Assembly: GCA_015075625.1 (NCBI GenBank)
Contig: JABTTZ010000001.1
Location: 1,488,001-1,552,000 of the forward strand
Reading direction: 5' to 3'
From: Anaerolineales bacterium
Lineage (GTDB): Bacteria; Chloroflexota; Anaerolineae; Aggregatilineales; UBA2796
Length of the DNA stretch: 64,000 bases
The position numbers and the translations under genes were made by a program. The notes under the pieces were generated by a model that saw only the letters and a list, made by a program, of their open reading frames with translations, was not told where the DNA came from and made no database searches. The first letter of the stretch is position 1. Each line of letters begins with the position of its first letter. Shown here one piece after another: positions 1 through 9,871 of the stretch.

Positions 1-1946
1 ATGATGCAAAACTCCTCCGCGAAGGCGGGGTGACCATTGCCCGCATGATGGAATTTGCCTGGGATCGCCTTGAACCTCGTGAAGGCGAGTTCACCTTTGA
101 TTGGATGGATCGCGCCTTGAGCATCTTTGGGGATGCCAGAATCAACGTCGTCCTCTGCACGCCGACACCCACGCCCCCGCCGTGGATGTTCAAGAAATAC
201 CCTGACATTTTGAACACGAATGCCATTACCGGACAAGTAAACAGCCCCGGCTCACGGCGGACGGTCAGCGCCAACGCCCCCGCCTATCTGGAGGCGTCGG
301 ATCGCATCGTCACCGCGGTTGCCAAGCACTGGGGGCAGCACCCCAACGTCATTGGCTGGCAAATTGACAACGAGTTTGGCTGCCACAGCACCACCCGCGA
401 TCTGTCTCCTCACAGCAAGAAGGCGTTCCAACTTTGGCTGCGGGCGAAATATGCCACCCTAGAGGCGCTCAACGCCGCGTGGGGGACGGGTTTCTGGGCA
501 ACCACCTACACGGCATGGGATGAAATTCCCGTCCCCGCCCCCTCCGCTGCCGGACATAATCCGGGGCTGCTGCTTGATTTCCGGCGCTTTTCGTCCGAGT
601 CGTGGGTTGCCTTTCAGCACCGTCAGGTGGCAATTTTGCGCCAATACATCGGGGCGGAGCGCTTCATCACCCACAACATGATGTTGAAATTCCACGAGAT
701 CGATTATTTCCGGCTCGCCCGCGATCTCGATTTCGTTGGCTATGATAATTATCTGCACGGGATGTCCGGTCCCGCCGAAGCAGCCTTCAACTTTGACCTC
801 ATGCGCGGGATGAAAGGCGGACGCCCCTTCTGGGTGATGGAGATGCAGCCCGGTTCGGTAAACTGGACGCCCTTCAATCCGCCCGTCCCGCCCGGACAGG
901 TGCGCACCTGGACGCATCAGGCGTTTGGGCATGGGGCAGAGGCTGTCCTTTACTTCCGCGAACGGGCGGTGAACTGGGGACAAGAACAGTACCACGCTGG
1001 CATGATGAAACATGACGGCACGCCGGATCGCTGCTGGCACGAATCGAAGGCAGTCAGCGAGGACATTGCCAAGATGCCCGCCCTCACACGCCCCAAAGCG
1101 CCCGTCGCCCTCGTCTTTGATTACGAAGATTTGTGGGTTCTCGAACTCGATCCGCAAAACGCCGCCTTCAGCTATTACGAGGTTGTGCTGGATATTTACC
1201 GCCAGTTGTGGGAGGCGCATATTCCGGTGGATGTTCTCCCCCGCAGCGCCGATCTAACCGGCTACCAAACGGCGATCATCCCCTGCCCAACGCTGATCAA
1301 TGAAACGGACACCGCCAACTGGCGAAAATTCACCGAGGCGGGGGGGAATCTGATCGTCACCTTCCGCGCCTTCTTCAAGAACCCAGGCAGCACATGGACA
1401 GATCAACCGATGCCCGCTGGCGGGTTGGGCGAACTGCTCGGCGCCTATGTCGATGAATTTTTGAGCATCCCGCCAGTGAAATCCGTTGGCTGGCGACGCC
1501 CCGATGATCCAAGCGCCGATTGGAACGATGAGCGCGGGGCGAACGTGATCGATATCGAGGCGAAGCTCCCGGGATTCGGCTTTGGCGAAGGGTTTGGCGT
1601 GCCGCCGAAAGCACGCTACCGCCTTTGGGCAGAAATCTTGAAACCGACGACGGCGACGCCGATCATGAAGTACGCCGATGGCTATTACAAAGACGGTGTG
1701 GCGGCAACGGCGAACAAAGTGGGCGAAGGGATGGCTTACCTGATCGGCTGCTGGTGTGACTCGATCATCCCCAAATCGGTTTGGAAGGCAACAGGGCTGG
1801 CTGCCCTTGCCATTCCAGAGCGCGACCTTCCACGCGGGGCGGTGATGGAAGTGATCAAGCTCCACGATGCCGCGAGCAATCCAGTTGAACTTCGCTTGAA
1901 TCACAGCAAACACACCGTTAGCTTTCCAGAGGTGGCACAGCCATGA
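1..1946 (+). CDS. Beta-galactosidase, GH42 family (5' end outside window)
   Basis: Hydrolyses terminal beta-galactosides in a cytosolic sugar-degradation route. The frame is open from the first bases (..DAKLLREGGVTIARMMEFAW), so the start lies upstream and the GTG at 30 is internal. GH42 marks are the barrel opening 'EFAWDRLEPREGEF', the acid/base region 'QIDNEFGC' near 358-381, and the nucleophile region 'FWVMEMQPGSVNW' near 829-867. The later half fits the GH42 trimerisation domain ('VALVFDYEDLWVLE'). The stop overlaps the GH31 start (ATGA, 1943-1946), so the two are translationally coupled and probably act on the same oligosaccharide. Family assignment is firm; the exact substrate is not shown by sequence. 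Confidence 0.9.
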   Translation, partial: DAKLLREGGVTIARMMEFAWDRLEPREGEFTFDWMDRALSIFGDARINVVLCTPTPTPPPWMFKKYPDILNTNAITGQVNSPGSRRTVSANAPAYLEASDRIVTAVAKHWGQHPNVIGWQIDNEFGCHSTTRDLSPHSKKAFQLWLRAKYATLEALNAAWGTGFWATTYTAWDEIPVPAPSAAGHNPGLLLDFRRFSSESWVAFQHRQVAILRQYIGAERFITHNMMLKFHEIDYFRLARDLDFVGYDNYLHGMSGPAEAAFNFDLMRGMKGGRPFWVMEMQPGSVNWTPFNPPVPPGQVRTWTHQAFGHGAEAVLYFRERAVNWGQEQYHAGMMKHDGTPDRCWHESKAVSEDIAKMPALTRPKAPVALVFDYEDLWVLELDPQNAAFSYYEVVLDIYRQLWEAHIPVDVLPRSADLTGYQTAIIPCPTLINETDTANWRKFTEAGGNLIVTFRAFFKNPGSTWTDQPMPAGGLGELLGAYVDEFLSIPPVKSVGWRRPDDPSADWNDERGANVIDIEAKLPGFGFGEGFGVPPKARYRLWAEILKPTTATPIMKYADGYYKDGVAATANKVGEGMAYLIGCWCDSIIPKSVWKATGLAALAIPERDLPRGAVMEVIKLHDAASNPVELRLNHSKHTVSFPEVAQP

Positions 1947-3886
1947 GTCTCCAATGGGATGTCCAAGCATACGACGCCGAAGGACGCCCGTCGATCAGCG
2001 TCACTCTGACAGCGACACACTCGACATTGGTCTTTGCCGGATCGGGTATGGAACTCCACACCCCCACCGCTGTACCCGCCTTGCGTTCTGCGCCCGGCTG
2101 GGGTGATGGGGCAATTTTGAATAAGATTATTGTCTCCCCGCGTGGGGCAATTCTGATCTATTCGATGAACGGCGGCGGCAATGGAAGCAAGGTTCTGACG
2201 GTGGATGCGCTCCCCGATGGCTGGCGCTTGATCTGGAACAGCCCGACGGGAGACGCCTATCAGCTTGATACGCCGCTGTATGGGCAGGGGGAGTTGGTGA
2301 ATCAACTGCACCCTCTGAACGCCGCAAGCCTTCACCAAAGACCGTTCATCACCTGGGACAACGGACCCACGGGCTTGGGGAATATCCTCACTCCGGCGTG
2401 GGTTTTCGCCTCTGGGGTGACGCTCATCGTCAGCAACCCCGATGACACCCTTCAGGTGGGGATCAACACCTCCCCCGATGAGGGCGCTCCGCCGGAATGG
2501 AATTTGTGGTCAGCCGCCGCCCCCGCCAACATCCGCCCCAAACCTGTTGCTGAGGTAACGAACCCGTCCGGGGCGCTCAGCTTTACCCAGAGTGGGTCAC
2601 CCTTGAACTACCGCTTGCTGGTGGGGGAAAACGCCGTTGCTGCTCACGAACAGCTGATCAACCTTCTGGGCAAACCAGATCGCATTCCGCCGGAGTCCTT
2701 TCTGCGCTTGCCCATCTGGACGACATGGGCGAAGTACAAGATGGACATTAGCCAAACGACTGTCCTTCAGTTTGCCCGTGATATTCGGGCGCACGGCTTC
2801 CCGGGCGGCACACTCGAAATTGATGACAAGTGGACACGCCACTACGGGGATAGTTCCTTTGATCCATCGCGCTTTCCCGACCCCGCCGGCATGGTGCGCG
2901 AGTTGAACGCACTCGGCTTTAACGTGACGACCTGGACAATGCCCTTTTTCCACGAGGATTCGCCCAATGCCGCTGAAGGCATAGAGCGCGGTTACTTTGT
3001 GAAAGACAAAGCGGGCAGCCCCTACCCCGTTTTGTGGTGGCAAGGGGTGGGGTTTTTGTTGGATGTGAGCAACCCCGATGCGCTGGCATGGTGGGCGGGC
3101 AAACTACGGTTGTTAAAAAATTCCGTCGGCTTAGCGGGGTATAAATTCGATGCGGGCGAGGCGAATTACCTCCCCGCTGATGCCGTCACCCACGCCCGGA
3201 TGCAGCGCACACACTACAGCCAGCGGTGGGTGCATTTCGCCGCAACACACTTCCCCTACTGCGAGGTGCGTTCGGGTTGGTTCAACCATCGTGAGCCGAT
3301 TTTGTTCCGCCATTGGGATAAATTTAGCACATGGGGGCTGGACAACGGCTTGGCGTCGGTGATCACGACGGCGCTGGCGCTCTCGCTCTCTGGCTATCCC
3401 TTTGCCCTCCCCGATATGATCGGCGGGAACGCTTACGGCGGCGTCGATGCTGATAAAGAACTGCTCATCCGCTGGACGCAGGCAAGCGCCCTGATGCTGG
3501 CTATCCAGTTTTCGATCACCCCCTGGGATTTTGACGCCGAGACGGTGGCAATCTGCAAAAAATACGCCGATCTTCATGTCTCGCTGGCGGAGGATCGCCT
3601 TGCTGCGGCGGTGGAGGCGACGCGCAGCGGCACACCGGTGATCCGTCCGATCTGGTGGGGCGATCCGACAAATGTCACCGCACAAGGCATTGCCGATGAA
3701 TACCTCTTGGGGGCGAAATACCTTGTTGCCCCTGTGGTGACGATGGGAGCGCGGCAGCGGGATATTTACCTTCCCAACGGGACATGGCGCGACTATGAAT
3801 CGGGCAAACGCTATGAAGGGCGGACGTGGCTGCGGGACTACCCCGCCCCGCTGGACACGCTTCCCCTCTTTGTTCGGGTGGGGTGA
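1943..3886 (+). CDS. GH31 alpha-glycosidase, MYORG-like subgroup
   Basis: Retaining alpha-glycosidase of 647 aa. The barrel contains 'IWTTWAKYKMD' and 'LEIDDKW', the nucleophile loop 'YKFDAGEANYLP' near residue 399, and 'LPDMIGGNAYGG' near residue 490, matching the likely acid/base Asp by analogy to MYORG-type GH31. These loops resemble the MYORG/alpha-galactosidase branch rather than classical alpha-glucosidases, so alpha-galactoside or related substrates are plausible (inference). No signal peptide is visible. The start ATG overlaps the GH42 stop. Downstream is a hairpin-rich gap and a convergent gene, so the operon ends here. Confidence 0.88.
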   Translation: MSLQWDVQAYDAEGRPSISVTLTATHSTLVFAGSGMELHTPTAVPALRSAPGWGDGAILNKIIVSPRGAILIYSMNGGGNGSKVLTVDALPDGWRLIWNSPTGDAYQLDTPLYGQGELVNQLHPLNAASLHQRPFITWDNGPTGLGNILTPAWVFASGVTLIVSNPDDTLQVGINTSPDEGAPPEWNLWSAAAPANIRPKPVAEVTNPSGALSFTQSGSPLNYRLLVGENAVAAHEQLINLLGKPDRIPPESFLRLPIWTTWAKYKMDISQTTVLQFARDIRAHGFPGGTLEIDDKWTRHYGDSSFDPSRFPDPAGMVRELNALGFNVTTWTMPFFHEDSPNAAEGIERGYFVKDKAGSPYPVLWWQGVGFLLDVSNPDALAWWAGKLRLLKNSVGLAGYKFDAGEANYLPADAVTHARMQRTHYSQRWVHFAATHFPYCEVRSGWFNHREPILFRHWDKFSTWGLDNGLASVITTALALSLSGYPFALPDMIGGNAYGGVDADKELLIRWTQASALMLAIQFSITPWDFDAETVAICKKYADLHVSLAEDRLAAAVEATRSGTPVIRPIWWGDPTNVTAQGIADEYLLGAKYLVAPVVTMGARQRDIYLPNGTWRDYESGKRYEGRTWLRDYPAPLDTLPLFVRVG

Positions 3887-4097
3887 TCGTATGGTATAAG
3901 AGCGAATTGTATGCGTCTCACCGCCCGCCGCTAAAGCAGCGGGCTGATATTGACCACCCCTACGGGGCTTGGAGAGACCCCCTCTCCCGCGTAGAGACGC
4001 CTTCTGGGACATCCGCCCTCACTCGCAAGGAGAGAGGGGCAATTCATCCGTTGCCTCTTAGCTTCCGTTTTAAGCCCCAACGGGGTGATTATTCTTA

Positions 4098-4120
4098 GCG
4101 CGGGGGCTTCAGCCCCGCGC
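4098..4120. terminator. GC-rich hairpin between convergent genes
   Basis: A near-perfect inverted repeat (GCGCGGG..GCT / AGC..CCCGCGC) lies in the 260-bp gap between convergent genes ending at 3886 and 4147. No U-tract follows, so it may be a REP-like chromosomal repeat acting as a bidirectional barrier rather than a canonical terminator. The gap also holds a second small palindrome near 3930 (CCGCTAAAGCAGCGG). No gene is seen. Confidence 0.5.
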
Positions 4121-4146
4121 ATTGCTTCCGGGCATTACACCATACG

Positions 4147-5490
4147 TTAGGGACGAAGCCCCTCAAGGATGCGCCCCGCCGCCGCCCGCCCAAGCTGTAT
4201 GGCGTAATTCGTCCCCCGATCCCAGGGGTATACCTGACTCATGTTTGCCGAGTACAACCCGCGAAGGGGCGTGGCTAGGTCGGGAATATGGGCAGAATGG
4301 TTCAGCAAGGGAATCGGCTGCGCATAGCCGGTGCGAAAGACCCACCGCGCCCGCACCCAATCGGGTGTAAAGGCGGGGTTAAAGTGCTTAAGCGCCGCCG
4401 TGAACGTCTCGGCAAGGGCATCCTCCGGCATCGTCAGATAGGGGTGATCGGGCATTACATAATCGCCGCAGTAGATGAGGTGATCGCCGTTGTAATGCTC
4501 ACGCGGGAGAAAGTTCGTATGCTCGACAAGGGCAACAAAGGGGAATTCGCTTTTTGCCTTGTCGGGACTGCTCGCTGGTAGATTCAGCCAATATGTGCCA
4601 TCGGTGAGCAAGGACTGTTTCAAGGCAAGAATGACCACCGCCGCACCCATATGCTTCAGATCGCGGAGGTTCTGCGCGTAAGCGGCGCCACGTTCGGCAA
4701 TCTGCGGGGCAATCTTCAAGAGGGCGTGCGGCGAGGCTGTGCTGAGCGCGGCGGCAAAGGGCAGCGATTCTCCCTCGCCCGTCGTCAGCGTGATACCCTT
4801 TTCCGTCCCCTCTACACGGTTGATCGGCGTGTTATAACGGATGGTCACCCCGCGCTCAACCAGTGTTGCGGCAAAGGTATCCAAAAAGCGTTGAAAGCCA
4901 CCTTGAAACGTCCCTAGTTTCGTCGTTCGGGTGTGAATCCGCGCCCAAAACCACGCCATCGTCACCTGCGAATAGACCTCGCCAAACTTCCCGATCAGCA
5001 TCGGACGCCAGAGATCATCGTAGGCGCGGCGTCCCATCTTCTCAATCAGCCATGATTCGGCGGTGCGCTTTTCCATCGCCCGCCAATTTTTCGCCTTGCG
5101 CAAGTACAAGCCGACCAAGCCAAAGCGTAGTTTAGGGATCAGCGGGAGGTTGGGAAAAAGGAGCATGGAGAGCGGATTATCAAAGAGGTAGGGTTTTCCC
5201 TTTGACCACAACGACGTTTTCGGGCGGATGAACAACACTTGATCACGCACGCCGAGTTCTTCAGCAAGAGTTAGAAAATCGGTGTCGCTCTCGAACCAGT
5301 GGTGGTAGAACTTTTCCAGTTCCCATGCCCACCCAGAATCTTTGAAGCCGGCTGCCAACCCGCCGGGGCGATCCGCTCCCTCAAAAATCGTCACCGCATG
5401 TCCGGCACGGCGTATATCCCATGCTGCCGCCAGACCCGCTGGTCCCGCGCCAATAATAGCGATGTGTTGTTTATGCCCTTGTTCGGTCAA
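4147..5490 (-). CDS. NAD(P)/FAD-dependent oxidoreductase (protoporphyrinogen-oxidase/UGM-like fold)
   Basis: 447 aa. The N-terminus has a dinucleotide-binding Rossmann motif ('[15 protein letters not shown]', ending '[14 protein letters not shown]'). The C-terminus has the FAD-contact segment of the amine-oxidase/protoporphyrinogen-oxidase superfamily ('[20 protein letters not shown]'). Proteins of this type often sit in polyprenyl- or glycan-modification clusters, and the next gene on this strand is a flippase-like membrane protein, which fits such a role; the substrate is not determinable here. The start is a TTG, with no ATG nearby in frame. The gap to the upstream gene is 320 bp, so co-transcription is uncertain. 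Confidence 0.75.
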   Translation of the reverse strand: MTEQGHKQHIAIIGAGPAGLAAAWDIRRAGHAVTIFEGADRPGGLAAGFKDSGWAWELEKFYHHWFESDTDFLTLAEELGVRDQVLFIRPKTSLWSKGKPYLFDNPLSMLLFPNLPLIPKLRFGLVGLYLRKAKNWRAMEKRTAESWLIEKMGRRAYDDLWRPMLIGKFGEVYSQVTMAWFWARIHTRTTKLGTFQGGFQRFLDTFAATLVERGVTIRYNTPINRVEGTEKGITLTTGEGESLPFAAALSTASPHALLKIAPQIAERGAAYAQNLRDLKHMGAAVVILALKQSLLTDGTYWLNLPASSPDKAKSEFPFVALVEHTNFLPREHYNGDHLIYCGDYVMPDHPYLTMPEDALAETFTAALKHFNPAFTPDWVRARWVFRTGYAQPIPLLNHSAHIPDLATPLRGLYSANMSQVYPWDRGTNYAIQLGRAAAGRILEGLRP

Positions 5491-5809
5491 TGGGTAATCA
5501 CTTTCTGGTGTGTGTTGGTATGATTTGTTGGCTTAACATCTATCCCTAAAATGATGGGGTGAGATGGTGGGTAAACCCTCACCCCTTACCCCCTCTCCCG
5601 CTATGTGAGAAAGGGAATTCTTTTTGTGAGGGGCAGCGCCCCTCACACTCCCCTTTAGGATACCTTTATAGGGATACACCTCGTTGGCAAGCAGCGTGTC
5701 TTTCTCAGGGATACTCCAATCAGGAGCGAAAGCCGATTTTACGGATAGCCTGTTACGTTGGATCGCTCTCCTCGCCAGATGGTGGAGGGGCGCTAAAGCG
5801 CAAGCGCTC
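5491..5809. other. Gene-free spacer with C/T-rich low complexity
   Basis: About 320 bp with no convincing coding frame on either strand. It contains a 'cctcacccc..accccctctccc' low-complexity stretch near 5580-5600 and a short repeat 'gggatac' (5672-5725). The promoter of the downstream minus-strand oxidoreductase gene probably lies here, but no clear -35/-10 pair was found. Confidence 0.4.
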
Positions 5810-6826
5810 TTAAGACGCCATCTCGCTTTCTAAGCTGTTTGCCCGCGCCAACATTGTCGGGGAAAGTCCGCGCCGCAGGAGCAAAAATGCCCCGAAAAGC
5901 GTCACGGGCAGCCAGATCACCATGTGGACGACGAGGGCGTAAGCCTTTGCCTCAGCATTGGCAATGCCTACCGCCATCAGCACCGTGCTGACGAAAAATT
6001 CGTATACGCCGATCTGTCCGGGCGAGGAGGGAATCAGCCCGGCAAGGTTGACAGCGCCCACCGTCAGCAGCATGACGGGGTAACTGAGGTTAAAGCCAAA
6101 GGCAAAGGCAACCAACCAATACACGCCAGCTTCGATCATCCAACTGAGGATGGACAGAATCGCCGCGCCGAGGACATCCGCCGGCGTGCGCAGCGCCCCC
6201 ATCCCCTGAATTACATCTTCGGTCAGGTGCAGCACCACCTCACGCAGTTTCCCCGGCAGGGGACGGGTGAACAAGCCCGCTGTCCAACGCATCAAAATCG
6301 GCTGGCTTGCCAATACCCAAAAGAGGATCAGGGCGATCAGGAACAAAGGAGCGCCGATTGTCGCCACCGTCCGCACAGGGATGGACTGCACATCGACAAA
6401 AAGCAGCCCGATGAGGACGAAGCCGATCATCGTCAGCCCGTCGAAAATCCGCTCCACAAACACGGTTGCCGTGCTGCGGGCAAAGGGGACAGCGTGATCC
6501 CGCTGGAGAAGGAAAATGCGCAAAATCTCGCCGGTGCGGAAGGGGTAAATGTTGTTCCCCATGTAACAGATGATCACCAGCGGCATCAGCCGCAGACCGG
6601 GGATATTCCGCACCGAGCGCAAGACGAAATACCAACGGTAAGAAATAGCGGCAAGGGCGGAAAAATAGACCCCGGCGGCAAGCAGCAGCAGTCCTCCGTT
6701 CGCCTTGCCAATATTGGCGAGGACGAGTTCAGGATCAAGGCTGCGAAAGCTCACCCAGAGGAAAAAGAGGCTGATCAGAATGCCGAGCGCGGCAAACAAC
6801 CATTTTCCTTTTGCAAGCTGTGACAA
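5810..6826 (-). CDS. Lysylphosphatidylglycerol-synthase-TM / flippase-like membrane protein
   Basis: 338 aa with about eight hydrophobic helices and the pattern of the LPG_synthase_TM (PF03706) family: an N-terminal helix, 'YRWYFVLRSV', then 'GNNIYPFRTGEILRIFLLQRD', a loop with 'VFVERIFDGLTMIG', and the C-terminal 'GLIPSSPGQIGVYEFF'. Members without the MprF synthetase domain are thought to move lipid-linked compounds across the membrane. No catalytic domain is present here, so a lipid or polyprenyl translocation role is inferred. The best start is TTG at 6826 behind a GGATAGG-like ribosome site. Confidence 0.78.
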   Translation of the reverse strand: MSQLAKGKWLFAALGILISLFFLWVSFRSLDPELVLANIGKANGGLLLLAAGVYFSALAAISYRWYFVLRSVRNIPGLRLMPLVIICYMGNNIYPFRTGEILRIFLLQRDHAVPFARSTATVFVERIFDGLTMIGFVLIGLLFVDVQSIPVRTVATIGAPLFLIALILFWVLASQPILMRWTAGLFTRPLPGKLREVVLHLTEDVIQGMGALRTPADVLGAAILSILSWMIEAGVYWLVAFAFGFNLSYPVMLLTVGAVNLAGLIPSSPGQIGVYEFFVSTVLMAVGIANAEAKAYALVVHMVIWLPVTLFGAFLLLRRGLSPTMLARANSLESEMAS

Positions 6827-7226
6827 AATGACCTATCCGTTCCAGTAGTGTGCCTGTTATAGGGTTAAAACCCGCTCAAAACGTTTCGGTGTATTGTAGC
6901 GGAGGGTGAGGGTGAGGTAAATCCAGAAATGATGCACCGCACAATCATAGCTGATCCTAGTGTGTGTTGACAGTCTAACCCGCCATCCCACCCGCACCCC
7001 TGTAGGGACGCTCCCTGGGCGTCTGCGCCCTACCCTCCTCAGCCCTCGCCGCAGAATTCCCCCCCTTTCCCTGTCTATATGGGGAAAGGCGACTGCTGGG
7101 CAGTAACCGGGGGGATAGGGGTTCTGAACGAAAACATCAACACAGCCTAGTAACCAATGGTGCAGATTGAGATCGTCATGAGAAAGGCTGACAATATGGG
7201 TACTGAAACCATATTGAAGGTGACTC
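6827..7226. other. Gene-free spacer with chromosomal repeat
   Basis: Four hundred bases without a supported gene. It contains a GC-rich palindromic segment around 7005-7035 ('tagggacgctccctgggcg' type) that looks like a dispersed chromosomal repeat. Open frames here have no coding character. The spacer separates the flippase-like gene from an IS remnant. Confidence 0.4.
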
Positions 7227-7727
7227 ATGAGGACCGAAATGATTATCATCCTGATCTGCTGCGCTGTCGATGATGGATTGGGAAAGATAGGCAAAGAACG
7301 GAACGCACGTCTATATCCGAGCAAAGTGGTGACCATAGGACTCCTAGTTGCCTCGAAGGGGGGACCGTTCTATCGCTGGCTCAAACGGGACTATGGTGCC
7401 TTATTTGCCGCTTTGCCAGAGCGCAGTGCCTTGCCGCGGCAACTAGGCGAACAAGCGCATCATGCCGATAGGCTGTTGGCTGAGCCGAGCCTGTTAAAGG
7501 TGATCGACAGTTTTCCCCGTGCGTTACTCTTTCCCATTCGGCAAGGGCGTTCGGCGCGGCAATTTGGCAAAAAGAGTCGTGATAGGGAACGTTGGTCGGT
7601 GGGTTTGAAGTTATGTTGGATTCTCAACCATTTAGGCGTAGTGGTAGGCTGGCATTGGCTGCCCATGAACCACCATGACCAATACTTCTTACCCCTTGTC
7701 CGTTTGGTAAAGGAATTAAACCGTTAG
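7227..7727 (+). pseudogene. Transposase remnant (IS982/DDE-like), truncated
   Basis: A 166-aa frame. The N-terminal part ('ICCAVDDGLGKIGKERNARLYPSKVVTIGLLVA') resembles the helical start of IS982-type transposases. The later part has 'SLLKVIDSFP' and 'RERWSVGLKLCWILNHLGVVVGW', reminiscent of the catalytic core, but it stops far short of a full transposase and lacks the last acidic residue. No inverted repeats were recognised. It is read as a dead IS fragment between the flippase-like gene and amt. Family placement is tentative. Confidence 0.5.
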
Positions 7728-7967
7728 CGCCTTCCGACTTTTGTATATTTCAACTAAAAACGGATAGCCGGAAGGATATTTATCCAGTTTTCGTTCAATT
7801 TATATGAAATGATCGCTAGAATTTTCTGTCAAATCGCCCATGATCCCCTTGCCTCTACTTTATTACACTTCTGGAAGTATCTCCCTCAGAAATGCCATCG
7901 AGTTACGTAGAACAAACACGTGAGGGGGATATTGGCTGTTTTCGATCAAGGAAAAGGGAACTCATAG

Positions 7968-9185
7968 ATGATAGACACAGGGGATACCGCCTGGATATTG
8001 GTCTCCACAGCGCTGGTGCTGATCATGACACCTGCACTCGCATTTTTTTACGGGGGGATGGTGCGTAAGAAAAATGTGCTTTCAACCCTGAACCTGAGCT
8101 TCATTATGTTGGGAGTGATGAGTATTCACTGGATACTCTTAGGGTATACACTGGCGTTTGGTACCAGCAAGGGGGGGCTAATCGGCGGGTTCGATTATCT
8201 AGGCTTCAACAATGTCGGTTTAAGCCCGAATGAAGCATACTCCGCCACCATTCCACACATGGGTTTTGCCGCCTTTCAGATGATGTTTGCGATTATCACA
8301 CCTGCCCTGATTACAGGAGCCTTCGTTGAGCGCGTGCGGTTTAGAACCTTCCTGCTTTTCAGCGTCCTATGGGCAACACTGGTTTACGCCCCTGTTGCTC
8401 ACTGGGTCTGGGCTGTTGGCGGCATCTTCCGCACTATGGGTGCGCTGGATTTCGCTGGTGGCACAGTGGTGCATATTACAGCCGGGTTCTCTGCGCTGGC
8501 CTTCGCAATGGTCATTGGACGCCGCAAATGGTTTGGCAAAGGGTCACTTGAACCGGCGAACATTCCTTTTACCATGCTTGGTGCAGGCTTGCTCTGGATG
8601 GGGTGGTTTGGCTTTAACGGCGGCAGTGCCTTGGGGGCAAACGGGTTGGCGATCAATGCAGTGGTAACGACTAACACGGCCGCCGCCGCCGCCGGTGTGG
8701 TCTGGATGTTCCTGAGTTGGCGCTACAATAAACCTAGCCCACTAGGTATTGTGACCGGTATGGTCGTTGGGCTGGTCGCCATCACACCAGCCGCAGGCTT
8801 TGTGACTCCCTTGGCTGCTTTAGCTATCGGTGGCATCGCGGCTCCCATCAGCTATTACGCCATCCGTCTGCGTCAGCGCTTCAAGCTAGATGAATCACTG
8901 GACGTTTGGGCGTGTCACGGGGTCGGCGGAACCTGGGGCGCGTTGGCAACAGGAATCTTTGCTACCACAGCGGTGAATCCAGCCGGGTTTAACGGTCTGC
9001 TCTATGGCAATCCTGGTCAATTGGTAACACAGGCAGTGACGGTTGTTGCCACGATTGCTTTCGCATTCACCGTGACCTTTGTGGTAGCGAAAACCCTAGA
9101 TAGGTTGGTTGGTCTGCGGGTGACTGAAAATGAAGAAGAGGTTGGGTTGGACATCAGCGAACACGGCGAACGCGCTTATGCTTAA
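7968..9185 (+). CDS. amt: Ammonium transporter Amt
   Basis: Inner-membrane ammonium channel/transporter of 405 aa with about eleven hydrophobic helices. Signature segments are 'TPALAFFYGGMVRKKNVLS' (first helices), 'DFAGGTVVHITAGFSALA' with the first pore histidine, and 'DVWACHGVGGTWGALATGIF' with the second. ATG at 7968 follows an AAAAGGGAA ribosome site. The gene is followed 62 bp later by a PII gene, the standard amt-glnK arrangement in which the PII trimer plugs the channel when nitrogen is plentiful. Length is normal and intact. Confidence 0.95.
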   Translation: MIDTGDTAWILVSTALVLIMTPALAFFYGGMVRKKNVLSTLNLSFIMLGVMSIHWILLGYTLAFGTSKGGLIGGFDYLGFNNVGLSPNEAYSATIPHMGFAAFQMMFAIITPALITGAFVERVRFRTFLLFSVLWATLVYAPVAHWVWAVGGIFRTMGALDFAGGTVVHITAGFSALAFAMVIGRRKWFGKGSLEPANIPFTMLGAGLLWMGWFGFNGGSALGANGLAINAVVTTNTAAAAAGVVWMFLSWRYNKPSPLGIVTGMVVGLVAITPAAGFVTPLAALAIGGIAAPISYYAIRLRQRFKLDESLDVWACHGVGGTWGALATGIFATTAVNPAGFNGLLYGNPGQLVTQAVTVVATIAFAFTVTFVVAKTLDRLVGLRVTENEEEVGLDISEHGERAYA

Positions 9186-9247
9186 TCACATCATCAGGTA
9201 CAACCGATCTTCATCTGTTTACTAGTGTCAGGGCACTGGGAGAAACC

Positions 9248-9634
9248 ATGTTCAAGAAAATCGAAGCGATTATCCGCGAGGAAAAACTCGATGATGTTAA
9301 AGAAGCCCTGCGCGGCATTGGCATCATCGGGCTCAATGTCACTGAGGTGCGCGGTCATGGGCGGCAGGGTGGTATCGTCCTAAACGGACGTGCGGGTACC
9401 TATAAAGTGGATCTGCTGCCGCGTGTACAGGTCAACATTGTCTTGAGCGAACACAACGTCGAGAAAACCATCAACACCATTATCGAAGCAGCACGAACTG
9501 AGCAAATTGGCGACGGTATTATCTTCATATACCCCGTTGAAGATGTGATTCGTATCCGCACCGGTGAACGAGGACGTGAAGCATTAATGTATGCAGGAGA
9601 TATTGACACTCGGAGCGAAAAGGTCAAAGCCTGA
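9248..9634 (+). CDS. glnK: PII nitrogen-regulatory protein (GlnK type)
   Basis: 128-aa trimeric signal protein that binds ATP/ADP and 2-oxoglutarate and gates the neighbouring Amt. It matches PII along its length: 'FKKIEAIIREEKLDDVKEAL' at the start, T-loop base 'EVRGHGRQ', B-loop 'GDGIIFIYPVEDVIRIRTGE'. The T-loop itself is unusual: aligned to E. coli GlnB the uridylylated Tyr51 position is Gly ('GGIVLNGRAGTYKVD'), so control by GlnD uridylylation is unlikely. The C-terminus is about 14 residues longer than usual. It is the second gene of the amt operon, before a terminator at 9684. Confidence 0.93.
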   Translation: MFKKIEAIIREEKLDDVKEALRGIGIIGLNVTEVRGHGRQGGIVLNGRAGTYKVDLLPRVQVNIVLSEHNVEKTINTIIEAARTEQIGDGIIFIYPVEDVIRIRTGERGREALMYAGDIDTRSEKVKA

Positions 9635-9683
9635 ATACGCTCTCACCCTCACACCTAAAAGCGGCAGTATGCTATGACATATG

Positions 9684-9713
9684 AGGCGGAGTGACCTATC
9701 CGCCTTTTGTTGT
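9684..9713 (+). terminator. Rho-independent terminator after amt-glnK
   Basis: Perfect 7-bp stem AGGCGGA/TCCGCCT (9684-9690 with 9699-9705), an 8-nt loop, then TTTTGTTGT. It lies 50 bp after the glnK stop and marks the end of the operon. Confidence 0.85.
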
Positions 9714-9871
9714 ATCCTGAATGGTTGTAAGGATGGTTCGTGGGTATTTAAACATTAAATGGCACAGCGCTTGAGCAACGCCTTTTCCATGCCGGATATT
9801 CTACAAACTGGTGTCGGCAGGCTTTGCCGGCAAATGTAGCGTTCTTATTGTGGATATACCCACCGTCCGCC

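Noticed and set aside
459-1970. Long open frames on the minus strand inside the GH42 gene
   Set aside because: They are antisense to a clearly conserved glycosidase; high GC makes long shadow frames common. No ribosome sites or domain patterns.
5924-6823. 299-codon plus-strand frame opposite the flippase-like gene
   Set aside because: Composition (Gln/Asp/His/Lys rich, no fold pattern) is that of an antisense shadow; the minus-strand membrane protein explains the sequence.
6840-7220. Minus-strand frame over the spacer before the transposase remnant
   Set aside because: Low-complexity and repeat-derived, no ribosome site, no domain pattern.
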